NCBI RefSeq assembly: GCF_000424445.1
Contig: NZ_AUJX01000010.1
Span: forward strand, 30,358-94,357
Reading direction: 5' to 3'
Origin: Oribacterium sp. NK2B42
Lineage (GTDB): Bacteria; Bacillota; Clostridia; Lachnospirales; Lachnospiraceae
Length of the DNA stretch: 64,000 nt
A program made the translations under genes and the position numbers. Below are positions 1 to 10,736 of this stretch, piece after piece (positions within the stretch are counted from its first letter, which is position 1; each line of letters begins with the position of its first letter). Under the pieces are notes generated by a model. The model ran no database searches. It saw only the letters and a list, made by a program, of their open reading frames with translations, and had not been told where the DNA came from.

Positions 1-663
1 AAGCGCGGGAACGATGTTTGATGTGTAGCTAACCTTTGTGAGGGCAATGCCGAAAAGGTTCAGTTCCTCAACACCGGAGATGGAGCCGGAGCAAAGGGCA
101 AGCATAACAAAGGCCGCTACATATTCATTGGTCTTGAGACGGCGGGCTGCCGCAAAGGCTACCATTACCGGCAGGTAGCTGTAGGCTGCCTGTGCAAGTG
201 TATTGATGAGCATATATGTGCTGCTCTCTGCTGCAGCCGGATTCATGAACTTAACGATCGAAAGAAGCGCCGAAATAAGTCCGGAGCCGATGAGTACAGG
301 GATTGTCGGAGTGATACAGCCTGAGATAAAGGCAAATATCCTGCTCACTACATTCTCATTTGTCTTTTCATCAAGATTCTCCTGAACAGGTGCCTCTTGG
401 CCGCCGGCGGGAAGAAGCGGGAGCATCTCGTTGTAAAGCTGCTCTACTGACGGTCCGATGACGATCTGGTACTGTCCTGCCTGGTCAACTACGCCTTTAA
501 CTCCGTCGATTGCCTTAAGAGCTTCTTCGTTTGCCTTTGTCTTATCGTTAAGTACCAGGCGGAGTCTGGTCATACAGTGTGTGTGGGTTTTAATGTTGCC
601 GGCACCGCCTACTGCTGCAACGATTGCAGGTGCCATGGTTGTGAAATCAAGTTCTTTCTTCAT
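1..663 (-). CDS. PTS beta-glucoside transporter, EIIBC part (3' end outside window)
   Basis: This is the N-terminal 221 residues of a sugar PTS permease that imports and phosphorylates beta-glucosides. The EIIB domain occupies about residues 1-75, with the phosphorylated cysteine near residue 30 in the motif THCMTRLRL. A linker (about 75-105) follows, and then the start of the hydrophobic EIIC domain (FISGCITPTIPVLIGSGL). The ATG is preceded by AAGGAG. It lies 59 bases downstream of the phospho-beta-glucosidase on the same strand, so the two probably share an operon. The rest of EIIC, and any EIIA domain, lie beyond base 1. It is seen only as an open frame with no stop inside the window. Confidence 0.93.
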   Translation of the reverse strand, partial: MKKELDFTTMAPAIVAAVGGAGNIKTHTHCMTRLRLVLNDKTKANEEALKAIDGVKGVVDQAGQYQIVIGPSVEQLYNEMLPLLPAGGQEAPVQENLDEKTNENVVSRIFAFISGCITPTIPVLIGSGLISALLSIVKFMNPAAAESSTYMLINTLAQAAYSYLPVMVAFAAARRLKTNEYVAAFVMLALCSGSISGVEELNLFGIALTKVSYTSNIVPAL

Positions 664-722
664 AGTTTATCTCCTTATTTGATATGAATCCCTTGCTTTT
701 TCCTACGAGTTTTTCTTTCTAT

Positions 723-2171
<1,449 letters not shown>

Positions 2172-2310
2172 TTAACGCCCTCCTTACTGAAATTTATGGT
2201 ATGATGCAGACATCATGTTTTTATACTTTGCGGATGCCTCAATCAGATAATGGGCTCCGCATACATCTGCAACTGACTGTATATAGATTAAAAGTTTATA
2301 AATAATTAAT

Positions 2311-2353
2311 CCATTCCATTAATTGCAAATTTTTAATGCAAAAAATGGAATGG
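2311..2353. promoter_or_regulatory. 17-bp imperfect inverted repeat between bglA and its regulator
   Basis: CCATTCCATTAATTGCA (2311-2327) is mirrored by TGCAAAAAATGGAATGG (2337-2353), 15 of 17 positions pairing, with a 9-base A/T loop. It sits in the divergent promoter region and ends three bases before the GGAG of the regulator. It could be an operator for the divergent promoters or an RNA hairpin limiting translation of the regulator. It does not resemble the usual bipartite RAT antiterminator, and no terminator overlaps it. Confidence 0.55.
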
Positions 2354-2368
2354 CCGGAGCTGAACCCT

Positions 2369-4255
2369 ATGGTATTGACAAACCGACAGATTTACATCAT
2401 TTCATATCTTCTTAACCACTCAGGCGGAGTTGATGCGGAGAGACTTGCCGCTCAGAGCAATATCTCATTAAGAACACTTCAGAACGAGATAAAGGATATC
2501 AATGACTCACTTGAGGATGGGGCCTGCATTGTCAATGTCGGAAAGCATGGTTATGTCGCAAAGGACTTCAGTTCAAAGGCCAGAGCACTGATACTGGAAC
2601 TCGCGGAGGATCGGCAGACCATGATCATGCCGGAGAAGCGGGTCAATGATATTCTTGCGGCTCTGATATTTGAAAAAGCTTACATAAGCATGGAAGCCCT
2701 TGCCGGAAAACTTTTTCTTTCCAAAGGAACCGTGTTCAGAACCATCGAAAGTTCGAAGGTTTTAAAAAAGATCATAACCATAAGTAAAACAAAGGGACTT
2801 CGGATAGATCTGCCGGAATTTGAAAAAAGGCAGTATCTCACCAAGGTCTTTGATATTGACTCTGTAAATCTTTATGCGCCTGAGGTGGGTGCAAAATACA
2901 GAGGGCTTGATAAGCTTTTAAAGGGATATTTCACGAAGCTTTTTGTAGCACATAAATATCATGTGTCAGGGGAAGCACTGCGGAATTTCAGAAGGTATGT
3001 GATTCTTTCCCTAATCAGAAATGATCTCGGATATGAGCTTGAAGAAATAACCCATGGACTCAGGATTTCATCCCTTATGGAGGAAATTCTGGACGGTATA
3101 AGGAAGGTCACCGGTACAAGCTTTTCGGAGTCAGAGAAGCAGGATCTTCAGGCAAAGCTTAATGAACTTCCGACTTTTCTAATGGACGTTTCTTCCGAAA
3201 AAATGGGCTGGATTCTGGAATGGGAACCTAAATATCTGCTTTTTCTGGATAATATCAAAGAAACCTTCGGCATCGTACCGAAGCTGAAAGAGGAGGATAA
3301 GAACCGACTGCTTCTTCATATCTGGAAGCTTTATCAGAGGACTGATGTGGGACACCACATAAGTAACTACAATAAACGAGAGATAAACAGGGCTTATCCC
3401 CTGGCGACGCATATCGTGGTGTCATGTTTTGAAAAAAGCTTCGGGTTCAGGATTCCTGAAACCGAAGTCACGCTTGTGGCCTTATACATTGCAATGGGGT
3501 TAAAAGAAAAAGCCGAAGGTATACAGTGCGCCATAGTCACCTCGAAAAATCCCAGCCTTGTCTGGCCTATGAAGCAATGGCTTATGGATAGATTTCCCGG
3601 AACTATCGAAGATGTTTCGATAATCGAGCATTACCGGTGGATGGACGGGACGGACAGCTCAACCAGCCTTCTCGATATGGAGCGAATGCTTATACTTACC
3701 GCAAGCCCCACCATGGCACTATCCTGCCCGGAATCTATACTTGTTAAACCTCTGGAGCTGGATAGCGAGTTCGATAACATCGACAGAAAAATCCGTAAGA
3801 TACTTGAGAAACGAAGGACGGATACATTGGCATCATCAATAGAAAAGTATGTGACAACATTTACGGTGCCGGCTGAAAAGATAAAGAGCTGCAAAGGAAT
3901 CCCGGAGCTTCTTAAGACTTTGGGTGAGAAATCCGGCGATGACAACCTGGTCAATGATGAAAGATACGAGTTCGTATTGGATACGGACGTACTGCTTATC
4001 CCCCATATTCATGCAGAAAATGCTTCCGGAAACTATCAAAACAGTATAAGAGTTTATAACCTTGAAGCTCTTCTCACTTATCGCGGAAGCAATGTGCACT
4101 CGCTGGTTATCTCCGATTATTACAGTGGTTCAAAAGGCATCGGGGAAACTACGTCGTATGATTCCGGGACCAACACCTGTCAACAGGAAATCCGACAATT
4201 CTACAGCTGCATAAAAGAACTGCTTTTGCCGGGTAGAATTGACGGACTCACCTGA
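2369..4255 (+). CDS. PRD-domain transcriptional regulator, LicR/MtlR type
   Basis: A 628-residue multidomain sugar regulator that probably controls the divergent bglA-PTS operon and is itself tuned by PTS phosphorylation. It has N-terminal helix-turn-helix segments (NRQIYIISYLLNHSGG; a second near LFLSKGTVFRTIE), two PRD modules (about 180-290 and 295-395), an EIIB-like segment near CAIVTSKNPS, and a C-terminal EIIA-like part with a PH motif (LLIPHIHAE). The EIIB-like segment lacks the phospho-cysteine loop, so it is likely degenerate. The start at 2369 is chosen because GGAG (2356-2359) lies 9 bases upstream. A longer in-frame ATG at 2336 would fall inside the hairpin and has no ribosome site. 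Confidence 0.9.
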   Translation: MVLTNRQIYIISYLLNHSGGVDAERLAAQSNISLRTLQNEIKDINDSLEDGACIVNVGKHGYVAKDFSSKARALILELAEDRQTMIMPEKRVNDILAALIFEKAYISMEALAGKLFLSKGTVFRTIESSKVLKKIITISKTKGLRIDLPEFEKRQYLTKVFDIDSVNLYAPEVGAKYRGLDKLLKGYFTKLFVAHKYHVSGEALRNFRRYVILSLIRNDLGYELEEITHGLRISSLMEEILDGIRKVTGTSFSESEKQDLQAKLNELPTFLMDVSSEKMGWILEWEPKYLLFLDNIKETFGIVPKLKEEDKNRLLLHIWKLYQRTDVGHHISNYNKREINRAYPLATHIVVSCFEKSFGFRIPETEVTLVALYIAMGLKEKAEGIQCAIVTSKNPSLVWPMKQWLMDRFPGTIEDVSIIEHYRWMDGTDSSTSLLDMERMLILTASPTMALSCPESILVKPLELDSEFDNIDRKIRKILEKRRTDTLASSIEKYVTTFTVPAEKIKSCKGIPELLKTLGEKSGDDNLVNDERYEFVLDTDVLLIPHIHAENASGNYQNSIRVYNLEALLTYRGSNVHSLVISDYYSGSKGIGETTSYDSGTNTCQQEIRQFYSCIKELLLPGRIDGLT

Positions 4256-4415
4256 TACAACAAATAATAAGTTCTGACACGTTAAGTATTGTTAAATCGC
4301 TGAAATGACCCATTTTGAACATTATCACAATCGTAATCATACATTATTTCATGCAAGTATGACCCGGTTTATGTATTATGGGATTTTAATACAGACTTAT
4401 GCTTTGATATGACTG

Positions 4416-5060
4416 TCACTCTTTGGCGAGTAGTATCACACCATTTCCGGCGCCGATGCGGTCAGCACCGGCGTTAATAAGCTCCATAGCCTGCTCATAG
4501 GTCCTGATTCCGCCGCTTGCCTTGACCTTTGCGCGGTCGCCAACAGTCTTTTTCATGAGAGCAACATCCGATGCAAGGGCTCCGCCGGTGGAAAAGCCTG
4601 TTGAAGTCTTTACAAAGGAAGCTCCGGCTTCAACCGAAAGCTCACAGGCCTTCACGATCTCATCCTTTGTGAGCAGGCAGGTTTCGATTATAACCTTCAC
4701 GGTTCTGCCTTCACTTGCATCAACCACTGCCTTGATATCGGCTTTCACCATTTCATAGTTTCTGTCTTTCATGCCACCGACATTTATGACCATGTCAACC
4801 TCATCAGCTCCATCCTGAACCGCTGTCTTTGCCTCAAATGCCTTTGCTGCAGTACTCATGGCTCCGAGAGGGAATCCCACAACGCAGCAGACTTTTACGT
4901 CGCTGCCCTTAAGCTCCTCTGCCACAAGTGGTACGTGACAAGTATTAACACATACAGATGCAAAGCCATACTTCTTTGCTTCACTGCAATATCTTTTAAT
5001 GGTTTCTGTGGTTGCATCTGCCTTAAGCATTGTATGATCGATCATTTTTTCGATATTCAT
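4416..5060 (-). CDS. deoC: Deoxyribose-phosphate aldolase
   Basis: A 214-residue class I aldolase that splits 2-deoxyribose 5-phosphate into glyceraldehyde 3-phosphate and acetaldehyde during deoxynucleoside breakdown. The Schiff-base lysine is K151 in FVKTSTGF, and the second conserved lysine is K180 in KASGG. The N-terminal [11 protein letters not shown] motif is also typical. Length is normal for the family. GAGGAGAC precedes the ATG. It is convergent with the PRD regulator. No other nucleoside-catabolism gene is adjacent, so it probably stands alone here. Confidence 0.97.
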   Translation of the reverse strand: MNIEKMIDHTMLKADATTETIKRYCSEAKKYGFASVCVNTCHVPLVAEELKGSDVKVCCVVGFPLGAMSTAAKAFEAKTAVQDGADEVDMVINVGGMKDRNYEMVKADIKAVVDASEGRTVKVIIETCLLTKDEIVKACELSVEAGASFVKTSTGFSTGGALASDVALMKKTVGDRAKVKASGGIRTYEQAMELINAGADRIGAGNGVILLAKE

Positions 5061-5102
5061 ATCTTTGTCTCCTCGTATTATGCTATTTGAAGCAAAATTT
5101 AA

Positions 5103-6683
5103 TTATTCTGCCACCTTCCACCCTACAAGTTTTCTTGATTTTGAATCAAATGTTACACCAATCTTATATAGTTTTCTTTCGTCTGCAATATACGGCAGTG
5201 CATAATCCTTTGTATCAATCTGAGCAAGAGCAGCCTCGGCTGTATCATCTCTCTTAAACTCAAACAGATAGATATATTTATCTGTCCTTATGCACAAATC
5301 AATGCGCCCATCATAAATCTGTCTTTCGCAGTCAACATACCTTCCCAGAAGTATGGCGAGCAAATAGACAACCGACTGAAAATAATGCTCAAAGGGATCA
5401 TCTTCTCTCGTATAGGTAATACTGGCAAATAATCCCGTTAGCACGTCTCTTATCTTATCCAACTGCCCATTTTCAATGTAATCATCCAAAGTAAAGATAT
5501 CGAGACCATTGCCGGGTGTTGCTTTTGGGACATAATATTTTAAAAGGCTTTCGATGAAACCATATTTCACTTCATCATTCGGAAAGCATAATGTGTATCT
5601 TCTGCGTTTTTTATCATAATCAGCTATTGTAAGATATCCTGTTTGATAGAGAAGTGGAACCAGATCCAAAGTATCTCCGGTATAATCCTTTAGGGTAGCT
5701 TCATTTGCAAAAATAGTCCTGTTTGTAAATTTTTGAACTTCAAATCCGCTATCCTTTATCTTACTCAAAAGGAATGTTGGTGTTCCAGTTTCAAACCAGT
5801 AAGAACCAAAATCCTTTGAAAAGAATGCATTTAATAAACTGAACGGGTTATAAACACCTTCAGCCGAAGGATGGAAATGATAGCCATCATATTGTTGTTT
5901 GATTGTACTCAGACATTCATCAGTGTTTAGCCCCTGTCTATCCGCCAGCATATGAACTTCCGGGTCAAAGAAATCACTAATCTCACCATCTGTAATCCCA
6001 CATAACGTAGCATATTCTTTATCCATAGAAATATCCTTAAGCTGATTTAAATCACTAAAAATGCTGACCTTATGGAATTTAGTTACACCGGTAATAAATA
6101 TGAACTGGATTGATTCATCGCAGCTTTTCAGAACACTGAAAAAGCCCTTAAACACCTCTTTATTATGATCCTGAAGTTCCTTTTTATTAATTACATCAAG
6201 CAGTGGTTTATCATATTCATCAACCAAAACCACAGAACGAAGGCCTGTCTTTTCCTTTGCTTTTATGAGAAGCTTCTGAAATCTTTCTCCTAAAGCATTA
6301 GCTTGGTTTTCATAGCCATACTCCTCTTCCCATTCCGAAAGCATAAAAGATAACTTCTGCTCCAAAGCTCCTTCAGTCTGATAGTTTGCTCCGTTAAAAT
6401 CAAAATAAAATACAGGATATTTCTTCCATGCATCCAAATTATTCTTTTCCAGTTCTTCTATTGCAAGACCCTCAAATAATTCTTTCTTACCCTCCCAATA
6501 TGCCTTCATGGAAGAAAGAAGAAGACTTTTTCCAAATCTCCTGGGTCTGCTCAAAAAGTACGGAACGTTATTATGAGCAAGTCTGTATATAAACTCTGTC
6601 TTATCAACATAAAGAAAATTGTCAGTTCTGATTTTTATAAATCCCTGTATACCTACAGGTAATTTTCTGATCACTTCTCCCAT
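5103..6683 (-). CDS. AAA-ATPase-like protein with C-terminal PD-(D/E)XK nuclease fold
   Basis: A 526-residue member of the AAA_ATPase-like plus PDDEXK_9 family, which is often multicopy in gut and rumen Firmicutes. A Walker A-type loop is visible in SRPRRFGKS (about 45-53) and a Walker B in VVLVDEYDKP. The C-terminal nuclease-like core shows the D...EFK pattern in GRIDLCIRTDKYIYLFEFKR. The ATG follows AGGAGGTC. It lies 42 bases upstream of deoC on the same strand, but a functional link is not evident. The family's role is uncertain. Two more members lie in this window, at 19491-21083 and 46328-47995. Confidence 0.88.
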   Translation of the reverse strand: MGEVIRKLPVGIQGFIKIRTDNFLYVDKTEFIYRLAHNNVPYFLSRPRRFGKSLLLSSMKAYWEGKKELFEGLAIEELEKNNLDAWKKYPVFYFDFNGANYQTEGALEQKLSFMLSEWEEEYGYENQANALGERFQKLLIKAKEKTGLRSVVLVDEYDKPLLDVINKKELQDHNKEVFKGFFSVLKSCDESIQFIFITGVTKFHKVSIFSDLNQLKDISMDKEYATLCGITDGEISDFFDPEVHMLADRQGLNTDECLSTIKQQYDGYHFHPSAEGVYNPFSLLNAFFSKDFGSYWFETGTPTFLLSKIKDSGFEVQKFTNRTIFANEATLKDYTGDTLDLVPLLYQTGYLTIADYDKKRRRYTLCFPNDEVKYGFIESLLKYYVPKATPGNGLDIFTLDDYIENGQLDKIRDVLTGLFASITYTREDDPFEHYFQSVVYLLAILLGRYVDCERQIYDGRIDLCIRTDKYIYLFEFKRDDTAEAALAQIDTKDYALPYIADERKLYKIGVTFDSKSRKLVGWKVAE

Positions 6684-6922
6684 ATTGCAGACCTCCTTCG
6701 AAATAACCTGGCAAAATTATATCATTGCCAACGTCTATTCACAATTCAACCTATATTTAGTACTCACCTCTCATCTATAATCGCGTGTTTTTCAATGTTT
6801 ATTTCTGACACACAGATGCAGCTCTAATTGGCTCCTTATTTAGCGGCATAAGAATACCGTCGGATGTCTTTCTCCAATCCGACAAAAAGGTTTGGAAATC
6901 CATGAATCCAATTGCATTGTTG

Positions 6923-7654
6923 TCATATGACACCAAACAGACTGCTTATGTCTTCGTCAATTATTCTGTCACTTTTGCATTCAGCATTTTGAAGCATCTT
7001 TTCTACTCTGTTTTCCAGAGCGACGCCGATAAATCTGTCAACGTCTATGCCTCTAAGACTGAAGAAATAAAAGGGGTTCTCATCAAATCGCACTCCGATT
7101 CCATACATTACAGCTGCTACATGCTTGCACATGAGAGCCCAGTCCGGGCAGCTGCAGCCGAAGCTTATTTCCCTTACAGTCGGAAAAAGTCCCCCTTCGG
7201 AAGTGAATACTTCCTTGAGTTCTTCCGGGAATTCACCACTTACCAGCTTCTCAAGACTCTCTATCCTGGTACTGCATTTATCGATGATTTTCTGGCAGTT
7301 TTCTTCAGAAAGTCTGCCAATCCTGATCTCAACATTGTAAGGTGAACGTCTTCTGCCCTGCACTTTGGCAAGCACCTTTCCGTCATGAATCTGAAGATCG
7401 ATAACTGTACCGGAGCGTACATAGCCTTTTCCACGGTCAAGCCTGCTGCTGTAATCCGCATAGCTCTCGAGATTCCGGCACCAGGCCTGTCCCCACCAGC
7501 TGGTACATATCTCACCGCGTCTGGATTTAGGCATGATAGGTGAATAGTTTTTTCCTTTCTTTTTAGCTGTTGAGGCACTCTCTTTTGCCTTACGCCTCAA
7601 TTCTTCTGCAGACGGTTGAGAGTAAACCGTATGATCGTCCCAATATCTCGCCAT
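6923..7654 (-). CDS. SWIM zinc-finger protein
   Basis: A 243-residue protein with a SWIM-type zinc finger in its last third: C167-x-C169 followed by C176-x-H178 in FGCSCPDWALMCKH. It starts 3 bases after the stop of the SNF2-type helicase, with GGAG in front, so the two are translated from one message. SWIM proteins paired with SNF2/Swi2 helicases are a widespread bacterial arrangement, thought to act together on DNA or nucleoprotein. The N-terminal WWGQAWCRNLE and YVRSG segments are typical of this paired family. No catalytic motif is seen. Confidence 0.9.
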   Translation of the reverse strand: MARYWDDHTVYSQPSAEELRRKAKESASTAKKKGKNYSPIMPKSRRGEICTSWWGQAWCRNLESYADYSSRLDRGKGYVRSGTVIDLQIHDGKVLAKVQGRRRSPYNVEIRIGRLSEENCQKIIDKCSTRIESLEKLVSGEFPEELKEVFTSEGGLFPTVREISFGCSCPDWALMCKHVAAVMYGIGVRFDENPFYFFSLRGIDVDRFIGVALENRVEKMLQNAECKSDRIIDEDISSLFGVI

Positions 7655-7657
7655 ATC

Positions 7658-10261
7658 TTATATCTCCAGTCTCATGAGATTGAGAAGCTCTGAATCAGAC
7701 ATCTCCGTGATCCAGTTCTCGCCTGTTCCCACAACACTTTCCGCCAGGGAAACCTTATCTGTTATCATCTTGTCTATCCGTTCCTCTATGGTACCCACTG
7801 TCACAAACTTGTGAACAATAACACTTTTATTCTGACCTATCCTGTAGGCTCTGTCGGTTGCCTGGTTCTCAACAGCCGGATTCCACCATCTGTCAAAATG
7901 TATCACATGATTTGCGGCTGTTAAATTCAGTCCTGTGCCTCCCGCCTTGAGGGACAGTATCATATAGGGTACATAGTCCTCAGCATTAAACTGATCCACC
8001 AGCTTCTGACGTCTGGAAACCGGCACCCCGCCGTGGATGACAAGACCCTCGCACTCAAATATCTCTGTAAGGAACTTCTCAAGATACGGAATAATTTCTT
8101 TATACTGAGTAAAAATAAGCACTCTCTCACGTCTTGAATATATTGTCTCACAGAGCGCCCTCATAACTTCAAACTTGCCGCTGTCCTTTGGCGAAAATCT
8201 CTCCTGTCCAAGAAACTGATCCGGATGATTGCAGATCTGTTTAAGCTTTGTTAATGTCGCAAGCACCAGACCTTTTCTCTTCATTCCGTCTACTGATTCC
8301 AATGCTTTTTCAAGATCTGCGACCTGTTTTCTGTATAAAACGATCTGCTTCGGCGAAAGATTTACATAATCAATCTTTTCAACCTTATCAGGCAGGTCTT
8401 TGATTATCTTTTTGTCACTCTTCAACCGGCGGAGAAGGAAGGGACTGATGATATTTTTAAGCTTTCCATAGCCATCGGAATGCTGAGGAAGTTCCTTTGT
8501 GAATTTGCGGAATTCATCAGAAGTTCCGAGAAGACCTTTATTCAGGAAATCAAATAGTGACCAGAGATTCGTAAGATCATTCTCTATAGGCGTACCTGTC
8601 ATTGCAATCTTATGAACCGCAGGAATCTTTTTAATGGCTCTGGTCTGTTTTGTAGCAGGATTCTTTATTGCCTGGGCTTCATCAAGGATGAGATAATCTG
8701 CCTTTCTTTTGGAAAGCCCTTCCATCCTTAGTGCCATACCATAGGTCGTGACATTAATAAAGGATGGATCATCCAGATACTGTTTTTCCATTACTTCCGC
8801 CTTTTCGCCATGCATGATCCTGAACGGAAGATCCGGAGCGAATTTTTCCACCTCTTTTTCCCAGTTTCCAAGAAGGGATGCCGGCACTATCAAAAGCGCG
8901 ACCGCATTCTTATCCTTCTTGTAGACCCATGAAAGAAATGTGATTATCTGGAGAGTCTTTCCGAGACCCATGTCATCAGCAAGGCAGGCTCCGAAATTGA
9001 TATTATTCATGTAGCAAAGCCATCTGAAGCCCGTCTCCTGATAAGAACGGAGATCGGCTTTGACTGTCTTTGGAACCTTTTCATTCTTTATATTCTGGGG
9101 TTTCTTGAGATTTCCCAAAAGAGTTCCCAGCCATTTGCCATTTGTAACCACGGGTCCGATGTCAATGTCTATCTTGTCAGAAGAAAGACCTGCCTCAAAC
9201 TTCAAGGCTTCCAAAAGGCTCATATCACCACGGTACTTTTCAAGATCCCCAAGCATCCTTTCAAGACGTGAGTGATTGACCTCAACCCACTTGCCCTTCA
9301 GAAGGGCAAGTCCTTCGGTCTGATCCAAAAGGCTCTTAATATCACTTTCAGTCAGTGGCACACCATCCACTGTAAGCTCCGGAACCATTGACACAATGGA
9401 CTCTGCTCCCAGAAGTGCAGGCTTGTCTTCACCAAGCTTTACCTGCATTGAAATGCTGCTCTGTCCACGCTTCCACCAGTTCGGAAGACGGCATACTACA
9501 CCGCATTCCTCTATTTTCGGAACTGCCTTTAAAATTTCATAGGCTTCTTCCGAGGTCATTCTCAGCGGATGAAACATTTCCCCTGACTCCACAAAGGAAG
9601 CAATGAGCGGGGAAACCTCTGCTGTTCTTCCGAGACACGCAAGAAGTTGAAGAAGCTTGTCCCTGTCATGCTTATATTCTTCCAATGCATAGGATAAAGG
9701 CACATGCTTGACCCCGCCTTCTCCATCCTTTGTCGCATAGGTAGCAAGAAAAGCAAAGGGTCTTCCCGTATCATCCCTGGTATTCTCTACAAGATGAAAA
9801 AATATTCTTTCCGGAACTCTCAGATTCTGGTTAAGCTCCGTGAGATACATTCCGGCTGTTCCCTGATAATCCCGAAGACCGGCTGTGAATACTGAAGAAA
9901 GCTTCATGACCTGAAGAGCAATCCAGGCTCTGCTGATATTCTCCGTTCCTATCCCGAAGGGAATCGTCATCTCAAGTTCTTCGCAGGTCTCTTCTGAAAG
10001 TTCTATCTGCACCTTATCTCTCAGTACTTCAAGATCGGGATTACTCTGCACCGCCTTGATAAAATAGCCGGATAATCTTTTCAGAAACGCAAAGGAGGGG
10101 CTTTCTCCACCACTTGCAGGAGAAAGTCCCGCCTCCAAAAGAGCCTTGTATTTATCAGCTATGAATTGCTGCCTCAGTTTCTGTTCAGCTTCAGCGCCTG
10201 TAATTTCATCTTCAGGTCTGTCAACTATAAAACTGTCCTCCGTGAATATGAATGAAAGCAA
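7658..10261 (-). CDS. SNF2-family DEAD/DEAH-box helicase
   Basis: An 867-residue Swi2/Snf2 ATPase. The C-terminal half carries the motor: motif I DDMGLGKT, motif II LILDEAQ, motif III MTGTPIEN, motif V-like LKAGGTGLNL and motif VI QATDRAYRIGQ. The N-terminal 380 residues are the bacterial SNF2-associated region with no clear enzyme motif. The start codon is TTG at 10261, supported by GGAGG seven bases upstream; no good ATG is available. The SWIM gene follows 3 bases later, and the two probably form one nucleoprotein-remodelling unit. Confidence 0.95.
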   Translation of the reverse strand: MLSFIFTEDSFIVDRPEDEITGAEAEQKLRQQFIADKYKALLEAGLSPASGGESPSFAFLKRLSGYFIKAVQSNPDLEVLRDKVQIELSEETCEELEMTIPFGIGTENISRAWIALQVMKLSSVFTAGLRDYQGTAGMYLTELNQNLRVPERIFFHLVENTRDDTGRPFAFLATYATKDGEGGVKHVPLSYALEEYKHDRDKLLQLLACLGRTAEVSPLIASFVESGEMFHPLRMTSEEAYEILKAVPKIEECGVVCRLPNWWKRGQSSISMQVKLGEDKPALLGAESIVSMVPELTVDGVPLTESDIKSLLDQTEGLALLKGKWVEVNHSRLERMLGDLEKYRGDMSLLEALKFEAGLSSDKIDIDIGPVVTNGKWLGTLLGNLKKPQNIKNEKVPKTVKADLRSYQETGFRWLCYMNNINFGACLADDMGLGKTLQIITFLSWVYKKDKNAVALLIVPASLLGNWEKEVEKFAPDLPFRIMHGEKAEVMEKQYLDDPSFINVTTYGMALRMEGLSKRKADYLILDEAQAIKNPATKQTRAIKKIPAVHKIAMTGTPIENDLTNLWSLFDFLNKGLLGTSDEFRKFTKELPQHSDGYGKLKNIISPFLLRRLKSDKKIIKDLPDKVEKIDYVNLSPKQIVLYRKQVADLEKALESVDGMKRKGLVLATLTKLKQICNHPDQFLGQERFSPKDSGKFEVMRALCETIYSRRERVLIFTQYKEIIPYLEKFLTEIFECEGLVIHGGVPVSRRQKLVDQFNAEDYVPYMILSLKAGGTGLNLTAANHVIHFDRWWNPAVENQATDRAYRIGQNKSVIVHKFVTVGTIEERIDKMITDKVSLAESVVGTGENWITEMSDSELLNLMRLEI

Positions 10262-10380
10262 TGTAGTTCCTCCATTTTTGTATCAAAACTCATCATTGGG
10301 AATGATTATACATCTTCCGGAATGATTTAGCAAAATTATATCACCACTATGCCCTCAACCCGTCTGACAGGATGTTAATC

Positions 10381-10638
10381 TCACACCTGCTTAAGTGCTT
10401 CCTCCAGCGCTTTTGAAAGCTGGTCACCACAGGAGGTTCCCTTTCCTCCGCAGTCCACTCCTTTCAGGAGTTCTGCAATCTCACTTGCAGGATGACCTTC
10501 GCAAAGTCGGGAAATAGCCTTGAGGTTTCCGTTGCAGCCTCCCACAAAAGAAACATTTCGCACCTTATTTTCATCATCCAACTCAAAGTCGATCAGTCTG
10601 CTGCAGGTTCCGCTGGTTTTATACTGAAAATGTGTCAT
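10381..10638 (-). CDS. TSCPD-domain protein, TIGR03905 type
   Basis: An 85-residue protein matching the TSCPD family, named for the motif in the C-terminal tail of B12-dependent ribonucleotide reductases. The conserved cysteines appear in SGTCSRLIDF, GGCNGNLKAIS, VDCGGKGTSCGDQL. Four to five cysteines suggest a metal site, but the function of stand-alone versions is unknown. AAGGAG precedes the ATG. It seems to be a single-gene unit between the helicase and a lipoprotein gene. Confidence 0.9.
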   Translation of the reverse strand: MTHFQYKTSGTCSRLIDFELDDENKVRNVSFVGGCNGNLKAISRLCEGHPASEIAELLKGVDCGGKGTSCGDQLSKALEEALKQV

Positions 10639-10736
10639 GATAAATCTCCTTCTTCAGACATCTCTTGAAAATCTTCACTTGATACTCTGATAAAATATAC
10701 TCTGTTTGAATCATTTTTCAAGAGCCTTCATTCTCT

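Noticed and set aside
664..722. RAT-type antiterminator before the PTS gene
   Set aside because: No overlapping antiterminator and terminator hairpins were found there or in the bglA leader.
5103..10261. AAA/PD-(D/E)XK gene plus SWIM and SNF2 genes as one defence island
   Set aside because: SWIM-SNF2 pairs are common housekeeping-like genes, there is a gap of over 200 bases, and no toxin, methylase or sensor partner is present.
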